This document shows, one piece after another, positions 1 through 12,900 of a stretch of DNA of 64,000 nucleotides. Position 1 is the stretch's first letter; every line of letters starts with the position of its first letter. Both the position numbers and the translations under genes were made by a program. Origin of the DNA: Ptychodera flava (taxonomy: Eukaryota > Hemichordata > Enteropneusta > Ptychoderidae); contig NC_091942.1 of the NCBI RefSeq assembly GCF_041260155.1, positions 1,808,001 to 1,872,000 of the forward strand, given 5' to 3'. Under the pieces are notes generated by a model. The model ran no database searches, was not told where the DNA came from, and saw only the letters and a list, made by a program, of their open reading frames with translations.

Positions 1-453
1 CATTAGTAAGAATTCAAATTGCTTATGACAGTTAAGAATTAGTGAAAAAACAACAATATAATTGCCCCTATCGATGTCAAATTATCCTACGCTGTACTCA
101 ACCATGGATGTAACACAGTGGTCTGTCCAGCCCAGCTCCAGTCAGTTGCAAATCGAATTTTTTAGCCCAACTCCAAGATATGTGATTATACGTAGAAAAC
201 TATAACTCCAGTACAAAGAAAGATACCGGCCAAAATGCGATCAAACACAGCATCTCAGACTGGAACGTGAGTTTTAAAAAGGTTTACACTATTTCATTGC
301 CGGTCGTAGCCAGCCGATGTCTATATACACAACTGGTGGTGGTGTACATCGTACACTGCAGTGCTCCGCGGAAAAAATTGAAAGTCCGATTATGAAAACA
401 TTATCACAGAAAACACGTTCAGAACTTTCAAATAATGAAAATAAAATCCATAC

Positions 454-556
454 CTGGACGTGTGCGATCTCGCACCAAACAGCGGACGTCCTCGAGCGTC
501 AGCGTCAATAGATTATCGCTCAAAATATCAATCACTGTCTCATTGAACTCTGCCAT
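454..556 (-). CDS. Probable first coding exon of an unidentified gene leaving the left edge
   Basis: Reading leftward, an ATG in a good context (AAAATGG) at 556-554 opens a 34-codon frame that ends in CCAG followed by a GTATGG donor at 453-448. The peptide starts MAEFNETVIDILSDNLL and is leucine- and acid-rich. An in-frame ATG seven codons upstream (579-577) could also be the start. The flank above it is CpG-rich, as expected of a promoter. The next exon would lie outside the window, so the product cannot be named. The call rests on start context, donor and composition only. Confidence 0.4.
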
Positions 557-1112
557 TTTGACCTCGTCCTTCTGCATAACTCGTTATTTCCGGACGTCGC
601 ATTCGATCGTACCCCGTTAAATCATGTGTCAAAAAAAAGCTATGATTTCAAATTTTACGATTATAAAACTGCTTTTATGCTTTCATAGAGAAAAATTTTG
701 AGAAAAACGAATTTCAAAACTTTATTTGTCCATATCTTCTTATCGAAAAGTCATACTGAAGAAACAGTTATATCATCGTGTAGCTCGAATTCGGGACTAT
801 TAATTTATGCACTCCTCTAACCCGATCACTCTTCGGCGATCTCCGGAAAGTAATTTCAAAACCCGAGTCGTAGCTCCAGGATGGCCGCGACGGCATCGGC
901 CGACCGCCACGATTAGAAAACTACAAAACTTTGCGTACGTATATCTCAAGTTTGAAAACTCCTAGAAATACGAGACTTAGTGAGATCAGTAATTATTTCC
1001 TGGCAATTAAAAAGATGTCTTTAGATTTATTCTTTGCAGTCTACTTTTTTTGTTACGATCCAAAGAATTCTGTCATTTGTTCAGTGTGTACAGTGTATTA
1101 AAAGCCGGGAAT
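557..1112. other. Intergenic, CpG-rich stretch, possible promoter of the leftward gene
   Basis: No coding frame is convincing here. The interval 780-930 is richer in CpG than its surroundings, which would suit a promoter for the leftward exon at 454-556. No TATA box or other decisive element was seen. Confidence 0.25.
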
Positions 1113-3253
1113 GGGCTCCCATTGACCTGTGACCCCCCTATCTTAAGGTCTAATATCCTATCAAAATTGGAGGGTATAGAACTTGTGGTTACTGAAATAT
1201 GCATATATATGTATAATCAAGGTCAAAGGTCATCGAGGTCACATGACATTTTGAAAAAAAAATTATATTGCTAATTAATCCCTATATGCCAAAAAATCAG
1301 ATCTCTAGCTCTATTCGCTTGCCCAGAATTAGATGTGTACATAATTAATGAGGTAAAGCATGTGTTGTCATAAGGTCTCCCATCCTACTAAATACAAAGG
1401 ACATAGCACTTGTGGTTACTTATTTATTGACATAAACATATATTTTAGGTAAAGGGTCATCGAGGTCACATGACATTTGGTCAAAAAATTTCTCTCCTAT
1501 AGTTATCCCTATATACCAAAAATCAGACCTCTAGCTCTATTGGCTCGCTCAAAATTAGATATGCGCATAATTATTGAGGTACAGTATGTGGCGTCATAAG
1601 GTGTCCAATCATACCAAACATGAAGGGTGTAGCACTTGTGGTTACAGAGTTATGGAAAAATATGTATATTTGAGGTCAAAGGTCACCGAGGTCACGTGAC
1701 ATTTTGTCAAAAAAATTGTTTTGCTAAGTTATCCCTATATACCAAAAATCAGACCTCTAGCTCTATTGGCTCGCTCAAAATTAGATATGCGCATAATTAA
1801 TGAGGTACAATATGTGGCGTCATAAGCTGTCCCATCATACCATACATGAAGGGTGTAGCACTTGTGGTTACTGAGTTATGGACAAATATGTATATTTGAG
1901 GTCAAAGGTCACCGAGGTCACGTGACATTTTGTCAAAAAAATTGAATTGCTAAGTTATCCCTATATACCAAAAATCAGACCTCTAGCTCTATTGGCTCGC
2001 TCAAAATTAGATATGTGCATAATTAATGAGGTACAATATGTGGCGTCATAAGGTGTCCCATCATACCATACATGAAGGCTGTAGCACTTGTGGTTACAGA
2101 GTTATGGACAAATATGTATATTTGAGGTCAAAGGTCACCGAGGTCACGTGACATTTTGTCAAAAAAATTCTTTTGCTAAGTTATCCCTATATACCAAAAA
2201 TCAGACCTCTAGCTCTATTGGCTCGCTCAAAATTAGATATGCGCATAATTAATGAGGTACAATATGTGGCGTCATAAGGTGTCCCATCATACCATACATG
2301 TAGGCAGTAGCACTTGTGGTTACTGAGTAATGGACAATATGTATACTTAGGTCAAAGGTCACCGAGTCACGTGACATTTTGTCAAAAAAATTGTATTGCT
2401 AAGTTATCCCTATATACCAAAAATCAGACCTCTAGCTCTATTGGCTCGCTCAAAATTAGATATGTGCATAATTAATGAGGTACAAATCCGAGATATATGC
2501 GTGAACGGATGGACTCACGGATGGACGAACAGACGGACATGACCCAATCTATAAGCCCACTGGACTTCATCTGTGGAGACTAAAAATTGTGTCACTGCAT
2601 CCTTTTTGCAATATGAATACGATGAGAAACTAAATTTTTATTTTTTGTGGCCTTATACATGGGAGTCTATGGAGATCTGCCTTATACATGGGAGTCTATG
2701 GACGTGTAAACTAAAAATATGCAAATTTCACCACGATTTGCCCAAATTTGGGAAAGGTCACTCCTATGCACTTCCATACCAAGTTTCAAATCAATCGGAC
2801 TTGTGGTTTCAGAGCAGGAGATTTTTTTGACCAAAAATGGGAGAAAATTACAAAAAAATTCATGAAAAATAGCAAGTCCAAGATACTGACCCAAGATGTG
2901 CACAATCATTTCATGTCAGCCCAAAGTACTTACATGCTAATTTTTCATGTAATCTGCTCAGTGGTTATTGAGTTTTTTCAATTTTGACTGTTTTACATTT
3001 TTTCACTTAATTTGCATATTTTTGGCAATGACACTTCATTTGACAAAATCTCATCTACAGCCCATCATCCATGTACGCACCAAATATCAAGATGAAATGT
3101 ACAGCGGTTTTGGAGTTTTTGATGTTGACGGACAGACATACAGACATACAGACATACAGACACACAGACATACAGACATACATACATACAGACATTTCCC
3201 TAGCCTATAAGAATAGCTTCCATTGCCATATATACATATGGCTATGGGAGCTA
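1113..3253 (+). mobile_element. Tandem-repeat element, copy 1 (six units plus 3' tail and terminal hairpin)
   Basis: About six head-to-tail units of roughly 226 bp fill 1113-2480. Each holds AGGTCAAAGGTCA, a third AGGTCA and a CACGTG or CACATG box. The first two units are the most diverged. A non-repeated tail follows: a GGATGGACTCACGGATGGAC-like stretch, an AT-rich stretch, a run of CAGACATA repeats (3130-3195), and an imperfect palindrome at 3214-3253 whose arms read TAGCT and AGCTA. The same order of parts recurs at 14746-17631, so this is a dispersed element, not a local satellite. No transposase is encoded. The 5' boundary is approximate and no target duplication was found. Confidence 0.7.
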
Positions 3254-3454
3254 ATAAAACCACCTCAGGATTTCAACAAATAAAGTCGTATAATGTGACT
3301 ACGCTACATCGTGAGAAACAAACAATCGCAACACCAATTCAAAGAAAAGTCAAATTGGACTCCACGAACAACAAAATAAACAAAAACTTGAAAGCTGTCT
3401 GAAGCTGCTAAACTCGCACTTCTAGAGATACCCTTTCAAACAAGGAAACAAAAC

Positions 3455-3829
3455 ATGTCGCGAGCCAAAAGAATCGCGATAAACCAGCTTGCAAACAATG
3501 GACAAATTTGGGAAAATAACCCTTCAACAAGGGTCGGTTTTTCGTTATTGTCAACACAAACGATTACGTACTCGAATGCGAAAGGCAATTACGTAACACT
3601 CAGTATTATACACAACAAGCCAGAACAAACAGTAAACAAAGTAAACGAACTATTAATTAAAATGTACGAGAACAAGCACATCAACCAGGATACTTGTAAG
3701 TATCTTGATCCAATAAACATAAAATCCGTACCCCGCAGTGGTACTTATTGCCTAAAAATTCACAAACCTCCGCAAAAATCTAAAAGACACACCAGTCAAA
3801 ACAAAATTTACCGAAGTAAAGAAATATAG
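3455..3829 (+). pseudogene. Degraded reverse transcriptase fragment, possibly Penelope-like
   Basis: A 124-codon open frame contains a stretch with VNELLIKMYENKHI, then a KYLDP block and LKIHKPP. That spacing resembles the region upstream of the catalytic core in Penelope-like reverse transcriptases, where a YKYL..P block precedes a PKIHKP motif. The palm motifs that should follow are missing, so only a remnant is present. Assignment is by motif recall alone. A LINE or DIRS origin cannot be excluded. The rest of 3254-4720 shows nothing I can name. Confidence 0.35.
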
Positions 3830-4720
3830 AACAAACAAACCGAACCACCAGACGGACTCACAACGTGACCAAAATTAATATACTTGCCTCGCTAATCGGA
3901 AAGCAAGACCACTAAAATGCATTAAAATAAATTTTCACAAACACAAACTAAGGAAAGAATCTACACTGCGACTGATGAGAAACCACACTCGGGTTTCGAA
4001 ACGCAAGCGTCAAAGGGCGACTCTATCAACTTTTGTAACAACACAGGTCCGGCTGCATCTCGCCATAAGCTTTCCCCACACAAACAACACATTACCGTAC
4101 ACACTAATCCAAACTTCTCTACAAATATCCAAAGCGAACAAACATTTCATTAACACAAACAATCGGATAAGAATGTAGGAACACATTTTCGAAACGAATC
4201 AACACAAACTCGACACAAAAACATTTAGGATAGTTAGGTGGGGAGCCTGTTTCACATTTTTTACATCTCGCTATACTGTCTATGATTCTAAAAATAAAGT
4301 CATCTGCCACTTTTTCTGTATACGCGGTTTGGCAAAACTCATCTCTTCAATCGAAAAGTCGGGCATTTCATGGTTCTTTGGGGCACTTAAGTGTACGTCG
4401 AGCTTAAGGAATGTAGTTACATTCGCGATGTTTTATTCGAAAATTATTTATTTCTTCAAGGGCAAATGGACATAATTTATGCTGTTGGAAATACTGGCCG
4501 CTCATAAACAAGACAATAAACTCAATATATGTGCATCTTTACTTATATTGTCAAAGTACCACCGACACCCACAAAAAACCAAATGGTTCAGTCCAGGTAT
4601 TTGCAACTCTGCCATCCGACTGGTCAACAGGAAATCAACCATAGGTGTCTTTTGGCACGCGTATACGCCAGTCACCTAGGCGACGGTAATCTGCACCACT
4701 TATCACCATCGGGAAGGTAC

Positions 4721-4730
4721 TCCTCCCCAT
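4721..4730. repeat. Target-site duplication, left copy
   Basis: TCCTCCCCAT lies directly before the left terminal inverted repeat of the foldback element and is repeated exactly at 6432-6441 directly after the right one. Confidence 0.85.
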
Positions 4731-6431
4731 CAATCTGATTAAAATCAGATGTAGAGTACGGCGACGTCTTCTTATGCGTACGCGGTATTCTCTCGCTGTC
4801 GCCTCTCACTACATCTGACCAACTCCCATAGAAGGTCGCGTTCAAATCTCGCGCACTTAAGCAGCCAATCAGATTGCACGTTATGCGATCCATGTAAACA
4901 TACGATCTAATCGTCGTTCACATCTGCAGCGTCAAGTACACAACACGATCGACGCACTTTCTAATTTCAGTCTAGAAATTTGTAGCCGCTCGGCTGGCTT
5001 TTTACACATTATACTGGAGTGTATAAGTAACGGTATAGCTCAGCAGCCAAAGTCGTTCACTGGCACTGCTAAACTGTATGTGTATGTCTCAAAAGTAAGA
5101 TCACAGTCCCTCTGTGTTCCCGGTGTATCTACGGCCTGAGCTCCCACCACAGCCCTGCTGACTATGCTGACAGGCGGAATACACGGCGACCGCCGTTCCG
5201 ATTTGGATTGCGCACGAAAAACTACCTTTTCTAACTACTTTCGGCCGAAATCCGATGTATGCCTACCCAAGTCACTCAATCGCTTACTTACAGATTGCAA
5301 AAAAAATGATATGAACCAGAGAGGTCGGCCAGTTGCGAGCTCAGCCAGAGCCCGCGCCAACCAACTCGGCCAGTGGGAGAGGTCGGCCACTTACATATGA
5401 TCATATGATGATTGCGTACATTTTCTCGTCACAGTCAACAGATCCACGCATGCCAATTTTAGTTTTTTGATGTTATTTTTTTGAACATTCAGAAAACAAT
5501 GAGAAAGACGGTCCACTCTGAAAAACACGTCGGCCTAGGCGTTTCTGCAGATCGCGAGTCTATAGGGCGGGCGTACGATCGAGACGTACAAATTGGCAGT
5601 AACAATGACTTCGTTGATCGTTGGATGAGTAACATTTTATGTGTTATGGTTTGACGGTAGTAAATCGTAAGTGTGCAGAGTTTTTTAATGGAAAGCAAAT
5701 AAAGATGTACCACACTGTGCGGCCGATGTCATCCTGTACAAGTTGTAGAGAGCTCGCAACTCGCCGAGTTCTCCCACTGACCGGGGCCGAGCTCACAACT
5801 GGCCGACCTCTCTTCTATTCAAAAATTTGCTCTCGTCCCAAACCGTTTGTAATAGTTTACCAACGATTCACGGTCGGTCAGGTGTCCAGGAACGGCCATA
5901 TCTTACAAGAACGTATCTAATGGCGTTATCTAATGAGTTACTCGGCCGAAAGTAGTTAGAGAAGGTAGCTTTTCATGCGCGGGTCAGAATCAGGACCGAT
6001 AACTCGCCGTGTATTCCTTATTATGCCATATTACGCCGGGAACACCGTGACACAGCATCGTACGCAGGGCTGGTCTCAAAGTCTGTCCGCATTATTTCCG
6101 TTTGCAGTTATTAATAACAGGTATGCTTCAAAATTAAAATCACAGACGGGTGATTTGAGAATTCGCCGTGCGCCTTTGTTAACAACTGGGTGGATAGCTC
6201 GGTTACAAACTGCTGATTTTCGTGCGTCTTGTGCATATGCATGCTTGCGAGTCATACGTATTGTTCTCTGCAAGGCGCCTTCTGATAGGTCGGCTGTTTT
6301 GGCCAGAGCGCGAGATTTGAACGCGACCTTCTATGGGAGTTGGTCAGATGTAGTGAGAGGCGACAGCGAGAGAATACCGCGTACGCATAAGAAGACGTCG
6401 CCGTACTCTACATCTGATTTTAATCAGATTG
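4731..6431. mobile_element. Non-autonomous foldback element, Mutator-like (10-bp duplication)
   Basis: The element is 1,701 bp. Its ends, 4731-4854 and 6308-6431, are perfect inverted repeats of 124 bp beginning CAATCTGATTAAAATCAGAT, itself a small palindrome. A perfect 10-bp duplication flanks it; 9-11 bp is typical of Mutator-like elements. Inside lie further inverted pairs: about 5176-5255 with 5940-6016 (sharing a TTTCGGCCGA core), and about 5320-5395 with 5745-5815 (GGTCGGCCAGTTG-like). The whole unit could fold into a nested cruciform. Open frames crossing the arms are by-products of the repeat. No transposase is present. Superfamily assignment is inferred from duplication length and long arms. 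Confidence 0.8.
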
Positions 6432-6441
6432 TCCTCCCCAT
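6432..6441. repeat. Target-site duplication, right copy
   Basis: TCCTCCCCAT, an exact copy of 4721-4730, closes the foldback element. Confidence 0.85.
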
Positions 6442-6951
6442 ATACCACTGGCGATCCCACCCTCAAGGCACTGCGTCATTCGACCAAGCATTGTTATTGT
6501 AATTTCCTGCATAAAATTAACAGCGAGGTCAACCGGTCAAAATGTCTTGGCATTTTCTGGCATGGTGTATTCCATAGATAACCTTGTTAATAACACTTTT
6601 GTATGGCAAAAAAAAGAATTTAGTACTAACTGGCTTTTTACCATTCCCGAAAATAAATTTCCTGTTTTACTATTAACTTAATGAACTACTGAGAATTCAA
6701 CAACGTGAACAAAGGCAGTATGTTTGTTGTGTCTGATACTATTGTTGATAACTATATCACTCTGGACTAGAATTCCTTTGTAACACAGCAATGCCTTTAC
6801 ATGTGTTGTAAACAAGATATTGTGTTGTCAAGCCCAGTATAGTCTCTTTGAACATATTTTTGGAAAAAAAATGTTTTTACTGAACAAAAATGATGAAAAC
6901 GCTGTCAAAAGTAACGGCCACTGTCCATAAGGTACTAGATATACCATCTGT
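6442..6951. other. AT-rich spacer downstream of the disordered-protein gene
   Basis: No gene or recognisable repeat was seen. If the neighbouring gene ends at its stop at 6952, this would be its 3' untranslated region, but no AATAAA was found on the minus strand here. Confidence 0.3.
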
Positions 6952-9900
6952 TTATAACTGCAGACTTACCAGTGAGTAATCCCAATCATCAGTGAGTGGT
7001 TCAGAGTGATCCTCTACAATATGCTTCATGGACAATTCTTGGTAGTCCACTATTTGGTCAATATCCTCTTCATTGTCATCTGCCACTTTGTGTATATCTA
7101 TTTGCATACAGTCTGATTCTCTATTTGGATCCATATCTTCATGGAGCTCCTGATCTGTTCTTTCATCTTTCAAAAGGTGATTTGTTCCATTTTCTTGTGA
7201 TGAGATGATTTCTTGGACAGATTTCACATATGGAATAATTTCCTTTGAAGGTATATTACCAGCCTCTGCATTATGCACACTTTTGTGTACTTTTCTTGCT
7301 TTGAGATGATTATTGAACATAATCACTCTTATATTGTTAGTTTTTAAGATGTCTTCATCTTCACTTGTCTTAACAAGACATCCACTTTCCTTCTTTCTTC
7401 CATTTTTCAATTCATCCACTATAAGAGAGTTGGTTTCATCAAGTCTTAAGCCATTAATACGACCTGGAGATGCCCAATTCTTGATGCCTTTTTGACTTAG
7501 TAGTGTACCACTGTCCCTTATTTGTTCTTTCTCTGAATCTGAGCAAGATTCAGGTTCAGTTTCCAATCTAGCAGGAATATGGCATTCAGATCTATCTGCA
7601 GCTGTCTTGGGTGGATCAGTATCTTTCCCATCTCCAAATTTCTCATTCTCTACTTGATCATGACATGCTGTTGATTTTTCTTGGTTCAAACGACCATTTT
7701 GATTTGAGGCCTTTTGCTGAGACTCTTTGCAAACTCTTTGATGGTTGGATGGTACTGGGAGGGTAGGCTGCTTGGCAGAGACGCAAACATTTGGTGGATG
7801 TGAAAACCTAGGTCGCCTGGCTGCACCTTCAAATTTTGTAATCTGCCTATAATATCCTGATTTCCAAGCACCAATGAAATGTTGTTTCTCTACATAGTCA
7901 TCATCATCTTGTTCATGCTCAGACTTGCAACGACTGTGTTTCTTGGCAACCATTTCTTTAGGCTTGTCATGATAATCTGCCTGTCCCTGATTGCATTTCA
8001 CAGTGTTGTCAAGTTTATGATTGGAATCACATGTCAATGTGTTTCGGTGATTTTTGGAATCTTCAAGATATGCTAATGATTTTGACATTTTAAAATTCTT
8101 CCGCTTTGGAGCACCTTCCAGAGATTGGTCCTAGAAAGAAAGATATATAAGCATTAAATGAGATCAAGGGACACAATCTTCTCAGAGTTCACAAAAATGA
8201 ACTTCCCTGAGAAAGGACATTGACCATAATTTATGGTTTGTAGTGAAGTATTCCAACCAACTGTCCAAAACTTATCTGAGGAGTTCTCTGACATTAAAAG
8301 TTGTCAGAATAGATTATGAAGATCCCTATAGCTCTCTTTGTATCTGTGATTGGTCCGCTTATGTTTTATTGTAGGGCTAATCTGTGGATTTTGTTTTGCT
8401 GTTCCCAACCCTTGACCACAAAGTATTCACATCAAGCAACAGTGACTCACTCGATCCATTCAATGGAAAACAATACTGGCCTAACAAATTGTGCATTATT
8501 TATGAAAGACACACCAGAACAGGAAAATACCTGCCAAACGGCCACTCCACATTACCTTTGGGATACATTGTGATACAATAATGCTTGTTGCATGTGAGCA
8601 GAACTTCATGGAATAACATTGTCCTTGTCAAAGTGTCATTTCTGATATATGATGTTGATTGCAACTACCATAGCCTGACTCAGAATTACCTTTCTTCCAA
8701 GTTGAGAAAATGGAGACACCTTCTTTGGTTTATCCTTCATCTGTTTAATTTTTAACTGTTCGTAAACAGCTCTACCTCTTCCCATTGACTTTCCAAATTT
8801 GCCAGATCTCCTCTCCGGACTGCTTGGTGGCAGGGGCCCCTCTTCTTCACTTGATTGAAGCTACAACATGACAAAATGTCAAATATTGCAAATTTCAAAC
8901 AATAAGATGACATGATAACCAAGACATCACTATGATGAGAATAGCATGTGATTCATTCTACTTTGAAACCTACAGTATAGGAGATATACTCCACAATTAT
9001 TCACTCTGCCCAGAACCATCAGAGATTCCTCACTGAAGTGAGGCATACATTTTCTATGTGTAGAGGAATTTCTACAATGGTGAATTTTAAAAACTTGAAC
9101 AGAGTATTTCTCATTTTTCATTTTGAAATATTCAGAAATCATGCTTTATTCGGACTTTTATGGAAATTATGTAAAATTCCATATTAATTGTGCAGCAAGT
9201 CATAAAGAAAGCCTTCCAGGAAAATAGGGAAACTACTATAATTATGTTTATTTTGATAAACAATAGAAAATTGCATTCATGCCAACGGATATGACACAAA
9301 ACATTATCATGTTGAACACTCAATAAAAGATGACCAGATTAGTTGATCATTACTGAGCCTTACTTTGCCTTAAAAAGGAGGACATTCATAGATCTACATG
9401 TTGCACACTCATTTTTATAGCTATTTAGTTGCAATTTTGATGATGGAACTCCAAAATAAAAAATAGCGTCAATGATATGACACTGTGCTCCTCAGTGCAT
9501 TTAGCGGTAGGGATGCAAGGAGAGAGTTTTGGGGAATGTTGCTGAGAAAGATGCAAGAAAGGGTTGAAATGTTAAACTGTAATAAAATCTATTGTTTTTT
9601 AGCAGTGAGCGTCCAGCTTGGTAAACATGCCATCTTGTACATGAAGGCAAAAAACATAATTTTCACATGTCTACCAAACTTGGAATTTGCATAGATCAAC
9701 ATAGATCATCAAAATTGATTTTTCTGCATGATTTTGTGTGTTCCTTAATTGCTACAAAATTCTGACCCAATTGAATTATAACAGGAAAACAAGCACGCAT
9801 GATTGGACAGTGTGGATTGTGTATTGCATGCACTACATCTGCCGTGATGATGGATTGCCAGACGACTACACTGCATCAAAGAACTGTAGTTTAAAACGAA

Positions 9901-12900
9901 AATATAATTCTTAACAAACTTTCTTCGTGTCATTGATAGCCTTGATTTTCTTTGGATATTAAAATGGACACATGTCATTGATGGTGAAATGATTTTATGC
10001 AGAAACTTGATCGGTCCAGTCAAGTACACCATGCTTACTCAAAACAGCTAGCTGGACTGCGATGATCACAATATTGTTTTGTGATATTCCGATACAAAAT
10101 TAAAATAATTTTATTAATATGTCGCATTGACTATAAAGTTGCAAATGTTTCCTTTGGTGTTGAAACATGTTAGCATTGTGTGTTACAAATCAACACACCA
10201 AACAGCAATCTTCATGTAAGAACAACCTGCTTGATTTCCATGGACTTCTTTGGTCCGCCCCTCTAGCTCGTATTTTTTTGACGAATTTGAAACCCATGAG
10301 GGACGTAATTCATTCTCCCCTGCACAGTAAAAAGGAGATCGAAACGACATGCATGTCAGGACCAAATTAACGCACGCAAGATATCCGTCAACATCCACCA
10401 ATCTCGTAATTTACGCTGACAGAACAAAAACAATTTGATCGAGCATGGACGTTCTAACGTAAATGCATCATTGTCTATCGCATTTTATTGTAAGCCAATA
10501 CACTCACACGTATGCTCTAAGTTCAATTATAATGTCAATTCAACTCGATCTGGTATTTTCGCTGATAGTGAGAGTGCAGCGTGAATGGTATGCTATAGGC
10601 CTAATCGTTAGATAACACTAATCACGTGGTGTGACAAAATAGTTTTACGGAAGTTGTTGACGGAAATGACGTCAATTTTGCTTCTCCCAACTCTATAAGC
10701 TTCCTCAGTTACGTAACTTCGTCGCTAAAAAAAATGTACCAGATATTATAAAATGATTATGTTTCAAGTTCACATTAAAATCAAAGAACACAAAATGTAT
10801 TTAGAAGGAGTAACCTGCTGTATTTCTGCTACTACTGCGTACCAGTACTGACATATCAAAACTGAAAGGCCTATCCTACACTTCAGTGTTGAATCTAGGA
10901 TTTTACTTTCAGGGGCCATTTCGGCCCTTTCAACAAAATGAGGGGCCATCACAGATTTTAAGGGGCCATTATAGAAATGTATACCAATAAAATATTATTA
11001 CAATCCACTCAGTCTACACGTTTATTCTGTTCATTTTTCATGTTTGTTCTTTATTGTGACCGGTCAAGGAAGGGTATAGCATCCCACAGAGCCACAAGCA
11101 CGTGACACTTGTAACGACTGACTACAAACACTGAATTCTGAACAGTGAACACTTGTATGAACGTTAAACAGACGAAAAGAAATACTAAGAACATTTTGCT
11201 TGTTAGTCCTTTCATATAGTACATAACTGCATTGGTCGAGTTTTACTCATATTGTTCACTTTTTGTGAAAGATTCTACGGTCTTTTTTGGCAGACCAAAC
11301 ATGCAATGCTCTGTCGAAGTCAAATGACTCCATAGAAGGTCCTTCAATGTTTATAAACATGAGTTTATTTAGAGTGTCTGGTCCAAGTCTATTTCTCAGT
11401 GAAACTTTGATATTGTTTTGGACACTAAAGCCACGTTCACAATCTGCTGTTTGAACTGGGAGTATCAGAGCAATTTCACACAACTTCAATAAGTTTGGAA
11501 ATAGATCATGATGAAACTTGAAAATCAACCCCCATAAAGTAGACAATTTATCCCTTGGATATTGCTGCTGTAAGACCAATTCTTTGACTAAAGCCCACTC
11601 TTGTCTGGTGGCATCTCTGTCAACAATACCATCATATTGATCAAGAAGTTGCTCTAACTTTTCACAACCAAACATTGGCAGCTCATCTTTTGGTACAAAT
11701 GACAGAGTGCGAAGAGACAATACTGCAAATGAATCAATAATATTGGTAGAGTGTGTTGGAAATCTTTTATCCAGTTGCAGAATTAAATTGGTGATGAAAT
11801 CTGCCCTGACTTTTCTAAATTTAGTTTCCTGTGCATTTGAGTAACTGATTACATGGTCATTCAATTCATACGAGTCTGAAGAGTTCTTCTTTAATGAGGA
11901 CAAGAAGAGCTTCAAATAGTGACCGTCTTCAGTTTTAAAAAATTCTAACTGACGTTTAACTGCATCTACTGCTGGTCGAATGGTACTGATATCAATATCT
12001 TGCTTTTGGAAAACAAGACTGAGCTCTGTTAATGGGGGCATTACATCCATTAAAAAATGCATTGTTGCAATAAATTCATAGTTAGTCAGTTTTTTTCCAA
12101 ACCCTTTCGCTGTCGGATCGCGATCACCGGTTTCAGAGGCGTAGGTTACCAATGCATCCCAGCTACGGTAAACGGCATCTAATGCACCATAAAAAGAAAA
12201 CCAGCGAACAGCGTGAACTTCCTTTATTTTGAGTGTCGGGTCATCAAGGACATCTTGTATACGTTTTAATGCGGACGTACGAACTGCGGAACGGCTGAAA
12301 TAGTAGTACAAATCCGTCAGAGTTTTCTGATAAACATCGTTGAGATACGCGACGGCAGCAGCCGCCTGACTTGTAACGAGGGCCAGCCGATGCGCCACGC
12401 AGTGTATGTTGACGAGGTACGGATTGGCTGCCTTCAGTCTCGCGCTCACCCCAGTTTTGGATCCCGTCATTACAGACGCTCCGTCGGAGCCCAACGCCAT
12501 TACTTTGTCTTGTCCGATATTCTTTTCTTTTAGAGTTGCACACAGTTTGTCGTACACGTTTTCGGCAGTACCGCGTCCACTTTCTAGAAGCACGTTTCCA
12601 AAGAAATAAGTTCGCGGTTGAAAGTCAGTAGGCGATACAACACGGACGTACACATTCAATTTCTTGGACACAGAGATGTCTGTACTTTCGTCGATAAGAA
12701 CTGCTACGTAGCGGCTGGCACGGACATTACTAACAACATTTTCCACGATCACATCGGAAATCGCGTCAATGAACTCATCTGCTGTTGCTTTTGACGAGTA
12801 GGTAGCATTTTTCCCAACATCAATGTATTTGATATTTTCACAACCTTGCAGTTCGATCATTTTCATGAGCGAAGGATATTTATGCACAGCGACATTTTCT

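Noticed and set aside
2573..3283. Several open frames in the element tails (also at 16935-17662)
   Set aside because: Low-complexity and repeat-derived; both strands are open because of the CAGACATA run.
5975..6502. 175-codon open frame over the foldback element
   Set aside because: It reads through an inverted-repeat arm that encodes the same peptide from the other arm (4893-4672); no domain.
12244..12543. 99-codon frame inside the hAT transposase
   Set aside because: Another frame of the transposase coding sequence on the same strand; no independent motif.
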